DNA from: an uncultured Opitutia bacterium
GTDB lineage: Bacteria > Verrucomicrobiota > Verrucomicrobiia > Opitutales > Opitutaceae
DNA: 64,000 nucleotides
Reading direction: 5' to 3'
Assembly (NCBI GenBank): GCA_903840415.1
Contig: CAIMFY010000114.1
Coordinates: 30,752-94,751, forward strand
This document shows positions 44,601 through 53,995 of this stretch, piece by piece. Below the pieces are notes generated by a model, which was not told the DNA's origin, made no database searches, and worked only from the letters and a program-made list of their open reading frames with translations. Made by a program: the position numbers and the translations under genes. Numbering within the stretch: position 1 is the first letter of the stretch; the number at the start of each line of letters is the position of its first letter.

Positions 44601-44785
44601 TCGGTCGTGGCATGGGCACCGAGTTGCGGCAGCCTCTTGGCATCACGATGGTCGGCGGCCTGCTCGTCAGTCAGGTGCTGACGCTGTTCACCACGCCGGT
44701 GATTTATCTGGCGTTTGACCGGTTGGTGCGGCGGTTTCGCTCGGCGCCCATCGCCGTCGTCGGGGAACCGATCGCTGCGAAATGA
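41678..44785 (+). CDS. mdtB: RND multidrug efflux permease, MdtB-like
   Basis: A 1035-aa RND pump with twelve transmembrane helices and two large periplasmic loops. It begins with the standard [20 protein letters not shown]. Proton-relay residues are present: the Asp pair in [18 protein letters not shown] of helix 4, and Lys in [16 protein letters not shown] of helix 10. With the following permease it should make a B2C-type heterotrimer that expels drugs, bile-salt-like compounds or metal chelators through the outer-membrane factor. It overlaps both neighbours by 4 bp. Confidence 0.92.
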   Translation: MNISRPFIERPVATSLLMVALLLAGFVGYHVLPISALPEVDYPTIQVMTLYPGASPLVMTSAVTAPLERQFGQMPGLSAMNSTSSGGASVITLQFSLDLSLDVAEQEVQAAINAANNFLPPGLPNPPTYSKVNPADTPILTLAITSDSLALPKIEDLVDTRLAQKISQVSGVGLVSISGGQRPAVRLQVNPTALAAYGLTLENIRTAIGAANSNAAKGSFDGPKQASTIDANDQLKSPAEYGAVIIAYKNGQPIRLSSVADAVDGAENAYLAAWANTTPGVILNIQRQPGANVIQVVDRIKALLPQLQASLPGAVKVAVLTDRTVTIRASVEDVEFELTLAIGLVVMVVFLFLRNVSATIIPGIAVPLSLVGTFGVMYLAGFSINNLTLMALTIATGFVVDDAIVMIENISRYLEEGDAPLEAALKGSKQIGFTIISLTFSLVAVLIPLLFMGDVIGRLFREFAITLAVSILISAVISLTLTPMMCAKLLTHVPEEKQGRFYKVSGQILDRIIATYGRYLKWVLDHQGLTLLVAFATMALTVVLYVFIPKGFFPTQDTGAIQGVTEASQNISFSAMAERQQILGQAILEDPDVESLSSFIGVDGINATLNSGRISINLKPLAERSARAPAIIRRLQERVSGVPGITLYLQPVQDITIDTTVSRTQYRFVLQCPDIDVLSHWVPLLMEKMHVLPAITDLASDLQMQGRQIYIEIDRAEASRLGLAVSDIDNALYDAFGQRLISTIFTQSNQYRVVLETQPQFRQGPVSLDRLYLTTASGGQVQLSTLARIVEQPAQLAIMRSGQFPSTTLSFNLAPGASLGEAVAAVKQVEQEIGLPLSIQTSFQGAAQAFQSALGNELWLILAAIVTMYIVLGVLYESYIHPITILSTLPSAGVGALLALMLARSDLNVIGIIGIILLIGIVKKNAIMMVDFALHAERNEGLAPREAIFQACLLRFRPILMTTMAALLGALPLMLGRGMGTELRQPLGITMVGGLLVSQVLTLFTTPVIYLAFDRLVRRFRSAPIAVVGEPIAAK

Positions 44786-47700
44786 AATTTGTTGAGACAT
44801 TTATTGCTCGGCCGGTCGCCACGACACTCCTCACGGTGGGCGTCGCGTTGGCCGGCGGCATCGCGTTTCAACTGCTGCCGGTGGCGCCGCTGCCGCAGGT
44901 AGATTTTCCGACCGTTTGGGTGAGCGCCAAAGTCGCCGGAGCGAGTCCGGAGACGATGGCCGCGACGGTCGCCACGCCGCTGGAGCGCGCGCTCGGTCGC
45001 ATCGCCGGCGTGACGGAGATGACGTCGAGCAGTTCGCAGGGCTCGTCCAACGTCACGCTCCAGTTCGATCTCAGCCGCGACATTAACGGCGCGGCGCGCG
45101 ATGTGCAGGCGGGCATTAACGCCGCGCGCAGCCTCCTGCCGACGAGCCTCACGAGCAACCCGACTTACCGGAAGGCGAATCCCTCCGAGTCGCCGATTCT
45201 CATTCTTGCTCTCAAATCGGACCGCGTCTCGCGCGGCGTGATCTACGATGCCGCCACCAGCATCCTCGCGCAAAAGATCACGCAGATTGAAGGCGTGGGC
45301 GACGTCACGGTCGGCGGCGGCGCGTTGCCCGCGGTGCGGATTGAAATCGATCCGACGAAGCTCAACGCGCGGGGCATTTCGCTCGAGACCGTGCGCACCG
45401 CCATCGCCAGCACGAACGTGAATCAGGCCAAGGGTTTCGTCGAACGCGGCGACGCTCACTGGAAAATCGCCGCCAACGATCAGGCGCTCACGGCGCGGGA
45501 ATACCTACCGCTCATCGTCAGCTATTCCCACGGTGCGCCGGTGCGCATCTCCGATGTCGGCACCGCCGTCGACTCCGTCGAGGATCTCCGCAACGCCGCG
45601 ATTTCAAACGGCAAGCCGGCGATTCTCGTGATGATCACGCGCCAGCCCGGCGCCAACATCATCGCCACGGTCGAACGCGTGAAGCGGATGCTGCCGGCGC
45701 TGCAGGCGTCGATTCCCGAGGGCATCGAATTATCCCTGGCCGCCGATCGCTCGGTCACGATTCGGACTTCATTGCACGATGTGGAGGTCACGCTGTGCCT
45801 CTCGATCGCGCTGGTGATCATGGTGGTCTTTGTATTTCTGCGCAGCGCGCGGGCGACGCTGATTCCGGCGGTGGCCGTGCCGGTGTCGCTGATTGGCACG
45901 TTTGCGGTGATGTATCTGGCTGGCTTCAGCCTGAACAACCTCTCGCTGATGGCGCTGACGATCGCGACGGGCTTCGTGGTGGACGATGCCATCGTGGTGC
46001 TGGAAAACGTGTCGCGCCACCTCGAGGCCGGCATGCCGCGGTTCGAGGCGGCGGTGCGGGGCGCGCGCGAAGTCGCGTTCACCGTTGTCTCGATGAGCTT
46101 TTCGCTCGTGGCGGTGTTCATCCCGATTCTGCTGATGGGCGGGATCGTCGGCCGCCTGTTTCGGGAATTTGCGGTGACGCTGTCGGTGGCGATTCTGGTT
46201 TCGCTCGTGATTTCGCTGACGGCCACGCCGATGATGTGCGCGTATTTGCTGCCGCGCGAGCAGTTGAAGTTGTCGTCGCGCGGGCTGCTGGCCTGGAGCG
46301 AGCGGATGTTCAACCGGTTGCACCGCGGCTACGAACACACGCTCGGCTGGGCGCTGCGGCACGGTCCGTTGATGTTGCTCCTGCTGGCGGGCACCGTGGC
46401 GCTGAACGTCTATCTTTACGTGATCATCCCGAAGGGTTTTTTCCCCTCGCAGGATACCGGGATGCTCATGGGCAGCGTGCAGGCGGACCAGAGCATTTCG
46501 TTTCAGGCGTTGAAAACCAAGGTGGAGGCTTTCGCCGAAATCGTCCGGCGCGATCCTGCCGTGGCGACCGTGAGCGCTTTTACCGGGGGCGGTGGGTTTC
46601 GCGGGGGCGGTTCGCTGTTCGTCGCTCTTAAGCCGCTGAAGGAGCGAAAAATCTCCGCCGACCTGATCGTCAACCGACTCCGCGGCCAGACCGGAGTCAT
46701 CACGGGGGCGCAACTTTTTCTTACCGCCGCGCAGGATTTGCGGGTGGGGGCGCGCTCGAGCGCCGCGCAATTCCAATACACCATCCAATCCGACAGCCTG
46801 GAGCAGTTGCGGGCGTGGGAGCCGAAGATTCGGGGCGCGCTCGCCCAGTTGCCCGAGTTGGCGGATGTGAATGCCGATTCGCAGGACAAGGGGCTCAAGA
46901 CGATGCTGGTTCTCGATCGCGATACGATGGCGCGCCTGGGCCTGACGATCGCGCAGGTGGACAACGTGCTCTACGATGCGTTTGGCCAGCGGCAGGTATC
47001 CACGCTCTACAAACCGCTCAACCAGTATCACGTCGTGATGGAGCTGGCGCCGCAAAACTGGCAGAATCCGGATACGCTGAAGGAAACCTATGTGATCGGC
47101 TCGAGCGGCGCGAAAATTCCGCTCGCGACGTTTGCGCATTTTGGGCCGGCAAACACGTCGCTGTCGGTCAACCACCAGAGCCAGTTCGTGGCCACGACGA
47201 TTTCGTTCAACCTGCCGCCGGGCGTGTCGCTGTCACAGGCGGCGGCGGCGATCGAGCATGCGCTGGCGAATCTGGGCGTGCCCAGTTCCGTGCATGGCAG
47301 CTTCCAGGGCACCGCGCAGGTCTTCCAGCAGTCGCTAAACAACCAGCCAATCCTGATTTTGGCGGCGTTGATCGCGGTCTATCTCGTGCTGGGAATTTTG
47401 TATGAGAGCTACATCCACCCGATCACGATTCTCTCGACACTGCCGTCGGCGGGCGTGGGCGCGCTGCTGGCGCTGCTCCTGTTTCGGACGGATTTCAGCG
47501 TGATCGCGCTCATCGGCGTGATGCTGCTGATCGGCATCGTGAAGAAAAACGCGATCATGATGATCGACTTCGCAATCGCGGCGGAGCGGAACGAACGCCT
47601 GGAGGCGCGCGAGGCGATCTTCAAGGCGTGCTCGCTGCGGTTCCGTCCGATCATGATGACGACAATGGCGGCGTTGCTCGGGGCATTGCCGATCGCGATC

Positions 47701-47892
47701 GGGATGGGCGAGGGGTCGGAGCTGCGGCAGCCGCTCGGCATCGCGATCGTCGGCGGCCTGGTGTTCAGCCAGGCGCTAACGCTCTACACCACGCCCGTCG
47801 TCTACCTGTATTTCGATCGTTTCCAGCTGTGGCTGGCGCGCCGGCGCGAGCGGGCGATCGTCGGCGTCGCCGCGGAGGCCACCACGTCCTGA
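44782..47892 (+). CDS. mdtC: RND multidrug efflux permease, MdtC-like
   Basis: A 1036-aa second RND permease ([20 protein letters not shown]), paralogous to the preceding one along its whole length. The helix-4 block [20 protein letters not shown] and the helix-10 block [16 protein letters not shown] keep the proton-relay residues, so both permeases look functional. The ATGA overlap with the first permease and the order adaptor-permease-permease match the MdtABC type. The outer-membrane factor gene begins 17 bp after its stop. Confidence 0.92.
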   Translation: MKFVETFIARPVATTLLTVGVALAGGIAFQLLPVAPLPQVDFPTVWVSAKVAGASPETMAATVATPLERALGRIAGVTEMTSSSSQGSSNVTLQFDLSRDINGAARDVQAGINAARSLLPTSLTSNPTYRKANPSESPILILALKSDRVSRGVIYDAATSILAQKITQIEGVGDVTVGGGALPAVRIEIDPTKLNARGISLETVRTAIASTNVNQAKGFVERGDAHWKIAANDQALTAREYLPLIVSYSHGAPVRISDVGTAVDSVEDLRNAAISNGKPAILVMITRQPGANIIATVERVKRMLPALQASIPEGIELSLAADRSVTIRTSLHDVEVTLCLSIALVIMVVFVFLRSARATLIPAVAVPVSLIGTFAVMYLAGFSLNNLSLMALTIATGFVVDDAIVVLENVSRHLEAGMPRFEAAVRGAREVAFTVVSMSFSLVAVFIPILLMGGIVGRLFREFAVTLSVAILVSLVISLTATPMMCAYLLPREQLKLSSRGLLAWSERMFNRLHRGYEHTLGWALRHGPLMLLLLAGTVALNVYLYVIIPKGFFPSQDTGMLMGSVQADQSISFQALKTKVEAFAEIVRRDPAVATVSAFTGGGGFRGGGSLFVALKPLKERKISADLIVNRLRGQTGVITGAQLFLTAAQDLRVGARSSAAQFQYTIQSDSLEQLRAWEPKIRGALAQLPELADVNADSQDKGLKTMLVLDRDTMARLGLTIAQVDNVLYDAFGQRQVSTLYKPLNQYHVVMELAPQNWQNPDTLKETYVIGSSGAKIPLATFAHFGPANTSLSVNHQSQFVATTISFNLPPGVSLSQAAAAIEHALANLGVPSSVHGSFQGTAQVFQQSLNNQPILILAALIAVYLVLGILYESYIHPITILSTLPSAGVGALLALLLFRTDFSVIALIGVMLLIGIVKKNAIMMIDFAIAAERNERLEAREAIFKACSLRFRPIMMTTMAALLGALPIAIGMGEGSELRQPLGIAIVGGLVFSQALTLYTTPVVYLYFDRFQLWLARRRERAIVGVAAEATTS

Positions 47893-47909
47893 CTGGTTTT
47901 CGAATTTCC

Positions 47910-49346
47910 ATGAGCTCTTCAACTTGCTTTCCGCGTTTTCCGAAGGTGCGCCTCGCGTTGGGTGCCGGATGCCTGGCGTTCGCGGGCTGTGCCGTCGGGC
48001 CGGACTATCATCGCCCAGAAGTGGCGGCACCGGCTGCGTTCAGGGAGTTGGCCGCGCCGGCCGCTGCAGCGCCGCTGATCGCGAGCGCGTGGTGGACGCT
48101 GTTCGGGGACGAACAACTCACGCGCCTCTCGCAGCAGGTGCTCGCCGCGAATCTCGACATCAAGGCGGCGATGGCGCGAGTCGACATGGCCCGCGCCGCC
48201 GCGCGCGGGGCGCAGGGATCATATTTTCCGTCGCTCAGCCTCGATCCTTCGGTGCGGCGGGCGCGCACGCCTGCGGCCAATGCAAGCGGTGGCAACACGA
48301 GCACGAATTATTTGCTGCCGCTCGACCTCAGCTACGAGGTGGACATCTGGGGCCGGTTGCGCCGGCAGACCGAATACTATCAAAATCTTGAGCGCGCGTC
48401 GGCGACGGATCTCGCCGTGGTGCGGCAGACGGTGCTCGCGGATTTGGCGCAGGGATATTTCACGCTGCAACTTCTCGGCCGGGAGAAGGACATTCTCACG
48501 CGAACGGTCGCGCTCTACCGTCAGCAGCTGGAGCTCACGCAGGGCAAGGCCAGGGTCGGGCTCGCGCCCCAGACGGACGTCCTTCAATCGCAAACCCAAA
48601 TCGATCAAGCGGAGACGCAGTTGATCGAACTGGAGCGTTCGCGGGCGAAACAGGAGCACGCGATCGCACTGCTCGTCGGGAGCGCGCCGTCGGAGTTTTC
48701 GCTTGATGGTGCGGCGCCGGCGGCGATTCGGGTGCCGGAAATCCCCGTGGGGTTGCCGGCCTCGCTGTTAAGCCGGCGTCCGGATGTCGCCGAGGCCGAA
48801 CTCAAACTGATCGCGGCCAATGCGCAGGTCGGCGGAGCCACCGCCAGTTTTTATCCGACGCTCAGCCTGACAGGGGCCGCGGGATTTGAGAACTTGAATG
48901 TCAATCAGCTCACCAATTGGGAAAGCCGGATCTGGTCGATCGCGCCGGGACTCACGTTGCCCATCTTTGAGGGCGGCAAGCTGACCGCGGCGCTGGCGCA
49001 GGCGAAGGCGAACTATGAACAGCAAGTGGCGACCTATCGCAGCGCGGTGATCGGCGCCTATCGCGACGTGGAGGACGAATTATCGGATCTCCGGTTGCTG
49101 GCCCGCGAGAGCGAGGCGCTGAACCAGACGCTGAACTCCGCCAAGGAGACAGTGCGCCTCACTCAGCTCCAGTATCAGCAAGGTCTGGCCTCGTCGCTTA
49201 ATCTCATCACTGCAAACCAGACGCTGCTGAACACCGAGTTGTCCCTCGCCACCGCGGAAAACAACCGGCTCGTCGCCACCGTGCTTTTAATCAAGGCGGT
49301 GGGCGGTGGTTGGAGCCCGGGGAGCGTGCCAGCTGGCGCGAAGTAG
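47910..49346 (+). CDS. Outer-membrane efflux lipoprotein (NodT/OprM family)
   Basis: A 478-aa TolC-type channel that completes the RND pump. The N-terminus has a lipobox (LAFAGC, Cys27) followed by AVGPDYHRPEV, the standard mature start of NodT-family proteins. Two repeated TolC-type helical regions follow. Typical blocks are WWTLFGDEQLTRLSQQVLAA, YEVDIWGRLRRQTEYY and RRPDVAEAELKLIAANAQVG. The ATG at 47910 is used, because a longer frame would lie inside the permease gene. Having its own channel in the operon is the pattern of many non-enterobacterial pumps. Confidence 0.92.
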   Translation: MSSSTCFPRFPKVRLALGAGCLAFAGCAVGPDYHRPEVAAPAAFRELAAPAAAAPLIASAWWTLFGDEQLTRLSQQVLAANLDIKAAMARVDMARAAARGAQGSYFPSLSLDPSVRRARTPAANASGGNTSTNYLLPLDLSYEVDIWGRLRRQTEYYQNLERASATDLAVVRQTVLADLAQGYFTLQLLGREKDILTRTVALYRQQLELTQGKARVGLAPQTDVLQSQTQIDQAETQLIELERSRAKQEHAIALLVGSAPSEFSLDGAAPAAIRVPEIPVGLPASLLSRRPDVAEAELKLIAANAQVGGATASFYPTLSLTGAAGFENLNVNQLTNWESRIWSIAPGLTLPIFEGGKLTAALAQAKANYEQQVATYRSAVIGAYRDVEDELSDLRLLARESEALNQTLNSAKETVRLTQLQYQQGLASSLNLITANQTLLNTELSLATAENNRLVATVLLIKAVGGGWSPGSVPAGAK

Positions 49347-49591
49347 GGGCCGGTAAGCTGGGCCGGAGGAGTGACGATGGGCGGTGCGGTGGTTAGTAAC
49401 TGACCATTGGGCGACAGCCACGTGACCGATAATGCCGGAAGAGAACGAGCGATTAGATTTGCAAATGGCTATCCTGCAAAATGGTGCAGATTTAACTTGC
49501 GTGGCATTGGCCAAGCAAAGGAGACGCCATGGTCACATCCGCCACGGCATTCCTCCCGAACCGGTCCGATCACCCGCGGTCCAAGCTGAGC

Positions 49592-50797
49592 ATGAATTTT
49601 TGGCTGATTTCTTTGAGGACAAAAATCTTTCTCCTCGCGCTGATTCTGCCCGTCCTGATCGCGGCGCGCCTGTCCGCCTCATTCAATCCGGATTCGCCGT
49701 TGTTTACGCGCGTGCCGGGTCGGGTCGTTGTGCCGGCCCATTTCAGTGCGCACGCTCTCTTTGTCGACGTCTCGATCAACGGCCACGGGCCGTATCGCAT
49801 GTTGGTGGATACCGGCGCCTCGGTCTCGTTGATCACACCCGCGGTCGCCGCGGCTGTGGGGGCGCAGGAGGACGACTCCGAAGAGACGCCGCTGGATTCG
49901 CGCAACGGGTTTGGCGACGCCACCGACGTTTCCAGCGTGATGCTGCATACGGTAGAAATGAACGGCGCACAGTTTGAAGGCGTCCGCGCGGGCGTCACGT
50001 CCGGTCTGGCGCCGATCGCCCGGGCCTCCGGTCAGCGGGTCGACGGGGTGCTGGGTTTCTCGCTCTTCTCCGACGTGTTTGTAGCGTTGGATTTTCCCAG
50101 TCATCAACTGGTTTTAGACTCGGTTTGGCCCACGAATCTCGCGCCGATCCGCGCGGAGCTCGACGTGCGCGAAACTCACGAGATTCCAATCGTCAGCGGC
50201 CGGTTGCAGGGCTTCGACCTCGATGTCTCGATCGACACGGGCTCCAATCGCGGTCTGCAAATTTCTCCCGATGTCGCGCGGCCATTGAGTTGGAAGGCCG
50301 AGCCACGGCCCGGTCCGCTCGTCAATGTCATCGGCGAAACCGGCCGGGAATTCATGGGGCGGGTCGGAGGCGAATTTCACCTGAACGGCGTCACGCAAAC
50401 GGAACCCATCGTGGCCATTTCCGAGGGGGCGCCGAGCTTGGGCGTGGAGTTTCTCCAACACTTCTGCGTCGTGTTTGATCAGTCGCACGACAAGATGTGG
50501 CTCTGCGCGGCGAAAGACGAACTGGTGCCGTCACCGGCCGAACGCAGCCTCGGATTGAGTTTGCTGGTGGACGATGCCGGCTGGCGGGTCGCCGGCACGA
50601 TCCCCGGCAGTCCCGCCGAAGGGGTGGGGATTGTGTCGGGCGACGTCGTGACATGTATCGAGGGCAAACCCGCCGGCAAATGGTCCCGCGATCAGATCAA
50701 CGCTCTGACGCTCGGCCACAAACAAGTCGCGCTCAGCTTCACGCACGAACGCAGCAGTCGCGATGTCGTGCTGGCCGTATGGTCACTTGTTCCATGA
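49592..50797 (+). CDS. Aspartyl-protease-like protein with C-terminal PDZ domain
   Basis: A 401-aa envelope protein. An N-terminal hydrophobic signal or anchor (IFLLALILPVLIAA) precedes two retropepsin-like halves with DTG motifs at residues 73-75 (LVDTGASVSLI) and 215-217 (SIDTGSNRG). Each half shows the following hydrophobic-Gly block (DGVLGFSLFSDV; LGVEFLQHF). The last 85 residues are a PDZ domain (WRVAGTIPGSPAEGVGIVSG, VTCIEGKPAG). The second DTG lacks the usual hydrophobic pair after it, so one half may be structural only. The ATG at 49592 gives a good signal peptide, and a start at 49529 would add 21 polar residues. Role unknown, probably a periplasmic peptidase. Confidence 0.85.
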   Translation: MNFWLISLRTKIFLLALILPVLIAARLSASFNPDSPLFTRVPGRVVVPAHFSAHALFVDVSINGHGPYRMLVDTGASVSLITPAVAAAVGAQEDDSEETPLDSRNGFGDATDVSSVMLHTVEMNGAQFEGVRAGVTSGLAPIARASGQRVDGVLGFSLFSDVFVALDFPSHQLVLDSVWPTNLAPIRAELDVRETHEIPIVSGRLQGFDLDVSIDTGSNRGLQISPDVARPLSWKAEPRPGPLVNVIGETGREFMGRVGGEFHLNGVTQTEPIVAISEGAPSLGVEFLQHFCVVFDQSHDKMWLCAAKDELVPSPAERSLGLSLLVDDAGWRVAGTIPGSPAEGVGIVSGDVVTCIEGKPAGKWSRDQINALTLGHKQVALSFTHERSSRDVVLAVWSLVP

Positions 50798-50875
50798 AAA
50801 ATTTTGGCTTCAACACCGCGCTGGAACTTCCCGCCGCGCCTCACGACTAATCAGAGTTAGAAAGGACAACCTACC

Positions 50876-51379
50876 ATGAATGCCAATCGAATCATCTCTC
50901 TCCTCGCTCTCCTCCTCACCACGGGCGCCTACGCCCAGTCGGCGGACGCCGCCGGCGCCATGCCTGTTCCCACCGCCGCGCCAGCCGTCGCCGCACCCAC
51001 GCCCGCTGCCAGCAAGGTTATTTATGCTCCGCGTCTGCCGACGGCGAACGAACTCTCCGCCGCCGCCGCCGCCCAGCAACTCACCATCGTCCGGATCGAA
51101 CAGACGACCTCCAGCGTGACGGCGGTGTATCAATCCGCCGCCGGAGCCGCGTCTACGGTCGTCTACCAGTTGCTGCCGGGCGCCAACACGGCCACGCCAG
51201 CGGTCGCGGCACCCAGTGCGCCGGCTCCCGCGGTGGTTTATCAGCCCGCCGCACGGGTGGCCTACTACGACGGCTACGGCCCCTACTATTACGACCCATA
51301 TTACTACGATCCCTACTACTGGTATCCGCCGGTATCAGTGCGTCTGGGCTTCGGTTATCGCGGTGGGTTTCGCCGCTAG
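50876..51379 (+). CDS. Secreted Ala/Pro/Tyr-rich protein of unknown function
   Basis: A 167-aa exported protein (signal peptide MNANRIISLLALLLTTGAYA). Residues about 22-45 and 100-120 are Ala/Pro low complexity. Residues about 57-95 are predicted to be folded (LSAAAAAQQLTIVRIEQTTS, then TAVYQ). The end is a Tyr-rich block with repeated YYYDPYYYDPYYWYPP followed by a Gly/Arg tail. Such tails occur in surface or matrix proteins of many bacteria. It shares the + strand with the lipoprotein gene 48 bp further on, which is also a small envelope protein. Confidence 0.65.
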   Translation: MNANRIISLLALLLTTGAYAQSADAAGAMPVPTAAPAVAAPTPAASKVIYAPRLPTANELSAAAAAQQLTIVRIEQTTSSVTAVYQSAAGAASTVVYQLLPGANTATPAVAAPSAPAPAVVYQPAARVAYYDGYGPYYYDPYYYDPYYWYPPVSVRLGFGYRGGFRR

Positions 51380-51427
51380 TAGATAGGGTATCCAGAATTG
51401 CCCGTCCCAAAATTACTGACCACCACC

Positions 51428-51946
51428 ATGAATAAACATCTCTTTCTCGTTCCGGCCCTCGCGACCGCCGCCCTTTTCACGGGCTGCGTCGGCACAGGTC
51501 CCAATACTCAACAGGGTGCCGTCACTGGCGGCACCCTCGGCGCCATTGCAGGTGCCATCATCGGTCACAATAGCCGAGGCGGCGATGCCGTGGGCGGCGC
51601 CATTCTCGGTGGCACGGCCGGCGCCATCGCCGGTGGCGCGCTCGGCAACAGTGTCGACCAACAGCGCGGCACGCTTTATCCGACCCAACCCGGGTATGGT
51701 TATCGCGAGCGGCCCGGACGCTGGTCGCAACCGCCACCCCCGCCGCCCGCTCCCACAGAAACCGTGCCGGCACCGCCCGCGCCCACTGCGCTCTGGATTC
51801 CGGGTTTTTGGACGTTTGACGGTCGCGGTTACGCTTGGACCACCGGTCACTGGGAAATCGCACCGCCCAACGCCCACGCTTATGTTGCCGCTCATTATGA
51901 GTCGCGCCCCGAAGGCGTCGTGTTCGTCCCCGCCTACTGGCGCTGA
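51428..51946 (+). CDS. Glycine-zipper lipoprotein with YXWGXW-like repeat end
   Basis: A 172-aa lipoprotein with lipobox LFTGC (Cys19). Residues about 27-75 are a glycine-zipper 2TM region (GGTLGAIAGAIIGHNSRGGD, GGAILGGTAGAIAGGALG), as in the SlyB/Rick_17kDa proteins. A Pro-rich linker (QPPPPPPAPTETVPAPPAP) leads to two aromatic repeats with the pattern W-x-P-G-F/H-W (LWIPGFWTFDGRGYAWTTGH). It is probably anchored in the outer membrane and helps keep the envelope intact. The ATG at 51428 is chosen because the lipoprotein signal starts there. Confidence 0.82.
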   Translation: MNKHLFLVPALATAALFTGCVGTGPNTQQGAVTGGTLGAIAGAIIGHNSRGGDAVGGAILGGTAGAIAGGALGNSVDQQRGTLYPTQPGYGYRERPGRWSQPPPPPPAPTETVPAPPAPTALWIPGFWTFDGRGYAWTTGHWEIAPPNAHAYVAAHYESRPEGVVFVPAYWR

Positions 51947-51960
51947 ACGAAGTCGAAAAA

Positions 51961-52009
51961 TGGTCGGGGCGACAGGATTCGAACCTGCGACCTCCTGGTC
52001 CCAAACCAG
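51961..52009 (-). tRNA. tRNA-Pro(TGG), 3' fragment only (attachment-site scar)
   Basis: Read on the minus strand, these 49 bases give the 3' part of a tRNA-Pro: half of the anticodon stem, loop TTTGGGA with anticodon TGG, stem CCAGG, variable loop, T arm with TTCGAAT, acceptor strand CGCCCCG, A and an encoded CCA. On the 5' side the match stops inside the anticodon stem, where base 52010 no longer pairs. No D arm or 5' acceptor strand is found. Such 3'-end fragments are left when an integrase inserts an element into a tRNA gene. In this orientation the element should lie to the right of 52009. Confidence 0.85.
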
Positions 52010-52548
52010 CAAGTAAGGGCTCGCAAGCGGCCTGGGCGCGAGCGAGTAAAGCTCTGCCAGGTCCGCGTAACGCACATCTGCGCGCACAAGTATGCGCCGT
52101 TCTTGAAGCGGCGTTGCGCTCTGTGCGGGAGGCATCGCGCGCGGGATGAGTGGCCGAATTCCCGACGCACTCTGCGAATGGCCAGCCGTTCTTAGGTCCC
52201 CTAGCAGGAGCCTAGCGGGCGGCAATGAGCCCTCTTGCCGCGCCTCTAGCGCGGAATTCGAGACGGTCGGGCAGATAATTCAACAATCGATCAGGATTGT
52301 TTTGCGCTATTCTGAGGTGCGATCGAGTCCGGGGAAATTTCCCGACGACTGTCCCCACTGTCTAAACGGGTTGTTCAACTTCGACGCAGACTGGACCCTT
52401 CATTGGGCGGAGACGCCTTGCCGGTTCGCCCAACGGACATGCGTGAAGAGCATGCCGAGATTCCAGGCCATTCGTTCTTTTGAGTCGGCCGACACTCGTA
52501 ATGGAAAGTGGTTCGCATGGTCGTTGGTAAGAATGATAAGTCCATTTC
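52010..52548. other. Non-coding stretch between tRNA scar and LacI gene
   Basis: No gene is recognised. One plus-strand frame of 154 codons (52146-52610) runs through the stretch and into the LacI gene on the other strand, but it has no domain, start signal or protein-like composition. From about 52260 the base composition becomes visibly more AT-rich than in the genes to the left. I see no integrase remnant or clear inverted repeat here. Confidence 0.5.
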
Positions 52549-53637
52549 CTAAACAAATCCCCGTGCCTCTGCAATTAACTGACGACGAGGATTCTCCGAA
52601 CGCGTTGTAGCCGGGCTTGACTTACGCAGTGTCGTGCCGTCGTGCCATGTGAATGCCTCCACAAGGGTGGTAGTGGGTATGGCAGGGGCACCACGCTCAT
52701 TTGTTTCAATGAGGTTCATTAACACTTGAGCTGCGCGAAGACCGACCTTCATCGAATTAACCAAGAGGCCGCTCAGTTGTTCGGTAGGCTTGTTCTGATG
52801 GAAAAATGCGATCCCAACATCGCGAGGCACACGAAATCCTAACTTGGTGACTGCGGGCACCATCTCGACTTCTTCGGTAAGGATGACGTCCGGCTTCTTC
52901 CTCCGCAGCCAATGGGCAAACAAATCAACGTCCCATCGATCTTCTGGCAGAATCAGCGGCGCCACGTCCGACCAGTCGGGATGAAGGCGGCGCCCGACCA
53001 GGAAAGACCCAAGCCTGCTGTGATGCGTGCGAACATCCTGTGAAGCGCGTAGAACCAGACCCGGACGCCGGTAGCCCAGTTTGTCAATTTCACCAAGGAC
53101 ACGTTCCATTCCGTAGCCGTGGTCATCAACAATGCGATGAACCTGGGGATCGCCCAACGAGTAATCCAAACTAGCTAATGCAAATCGGCTCCAATCTAGG
53201 CGAATAGGTGGTATATCAACTGGCAAGGGAGCGAAGATAAGGCCTTGAACATTCTGGCTCCAAAGAATCTGACCGAGTCTTTCATTACTTATTCCGGGCT
53301 CCCAAAGCCAGAACACCTCGCACGAATATCCACGCGCCATGACCCCTGATTTGACTCCAGCATAGCAGCCGGCCGCATAGCTACTTAGCCGCCACTCGTC
53401 CCGTCTCGGATAACCTGTCACAAAAGCGATTTTTGCTTTGAACGCAGATGGCCTGCTCGCTCGGCGCTGAGCCATCAGCGCCGAGATCATGGGGTCTGGG
53501 CGGTAACCAATCTTGGTCGCGGCGGCTCGAACTCTTTTGATGGTTTTCTTGGAAACCCACGGCTTGCCGCGGAGCGCAAACGAAACTGCCGTCTGCGACA
53601 TGCCCAAGATTCGGGCGATGTCATGCTGGGAGGCCAT
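52549..53637 (-). CDS. LacI-family transcriptional regulator
   Basis: A 362-aa repressor or activator. Residues 1-55 are the DNA-binding HTH and hinge (QHDIARILGMSQTAVSFALR, TIKRVRAAATKIGYRPDP). The rest is a periplasmic-binding-protein-like sensor domain with KIAFVTGYPRRDEW, NVQGLIFAPLP, LASLDYSLGDPQVHRIVDDH and a PDVILTEEVEMVP block, plus a final conserved-like TTTLVEAFTWHDGTTLR. It is divergent from the receptor gene at 53996 and probably controls the carbohydrate locus to its right in response to a sugar from the polymer. Confidence 0.9.
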   Translation of the reverse strand: MASQHDIARILGMSQTAVSFALRGKPWVSKKTIKRVRAAATKIGYRPDPMISALMAQRRASRPSAFKAKIAFVTGYPRRDEWRLSSYAAGCYAGVKSGVMARGYSCEVFWLWEPGISNERLGQILWSQNVQGLIFAPLPVDIPPIRLDWSRFALASLDYSLGDPQVHRIVDDHGYGMERVLGEIDKLGYRRPGLVLRASQDVRTHHSRLGSFLVGRRLHPDWSDVAPLILPEDRWDVDLFAHWLRRKKPDVILTEEVEMVPAVTKLGFRVPRDVGIAFFHQNKPTEQLSGLLVNSMKVGLRAAQVLMNLIETNERGAPAIPTTTLVEAFTWHDGTTLRKSSPATTRSENPRRQLIAEARGFV

Positions 53638-53995
53638 GGCTGGTTCATTTGCAGATCAGACCTATGCTGTCCAGCGGCGAGTCGCCGGGTCGCCAAATTG
53701 TTTTAACTAATCGATAAAAGAAGCGAGGCACTTGTGTTCCCCGGATGTCGCCGAGATTAGGTTGCCCACCCCGGACAGAAGGCCGCCGTCATTTGCTTCG
53801 ATATCGATCACTACTCAAAAAACAAACTCAAGTATCCCAATATATCGCACTGAATGACTTCATCTTCAGTAGAGCAAACCAGCAGGAAGTCGTCGCCCGA
53901 GTTCATGAACCCAAAAAACCATGCAAAACCCAAGACCAAGATCTGATTCACAAAATCCCGCAGAACAAAAGCCAGCCATCCAGATTTTTACGCGT
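53638..53995. promoter_or_regulatory. Divergent LacI/receptor regulatory region with a possible operator
   Basis: This 358-bp region separates the LacI-type regulator from the receptor gene. At 53701-53719, TTTTA and TAAAA arms enclose nine bases, an imperfect AT-rich palindrome 64 bp from the regulator start. It is a candidate operator only. The region is clearly more AT-rich than the chromosome to the left. No convincing -35/-10 pair was identified by eye. Confidence 0.35.

Noticed and set aside
49407..49589. Small frame between the efflux operon and the protease gene (also a frame from 49432)
   Set aside because: No conserved feature, and an alternative frame covers the same bases. The 245-bp gap more likely holds the promoter of the protease gene.
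52146..52610. 154-codon plus-strand frame near the tRNA scar
   Set aside because: No domain and no ribosome-binding site. It runs into the LacI gene on the other strand, and its residue use is not protein-like.
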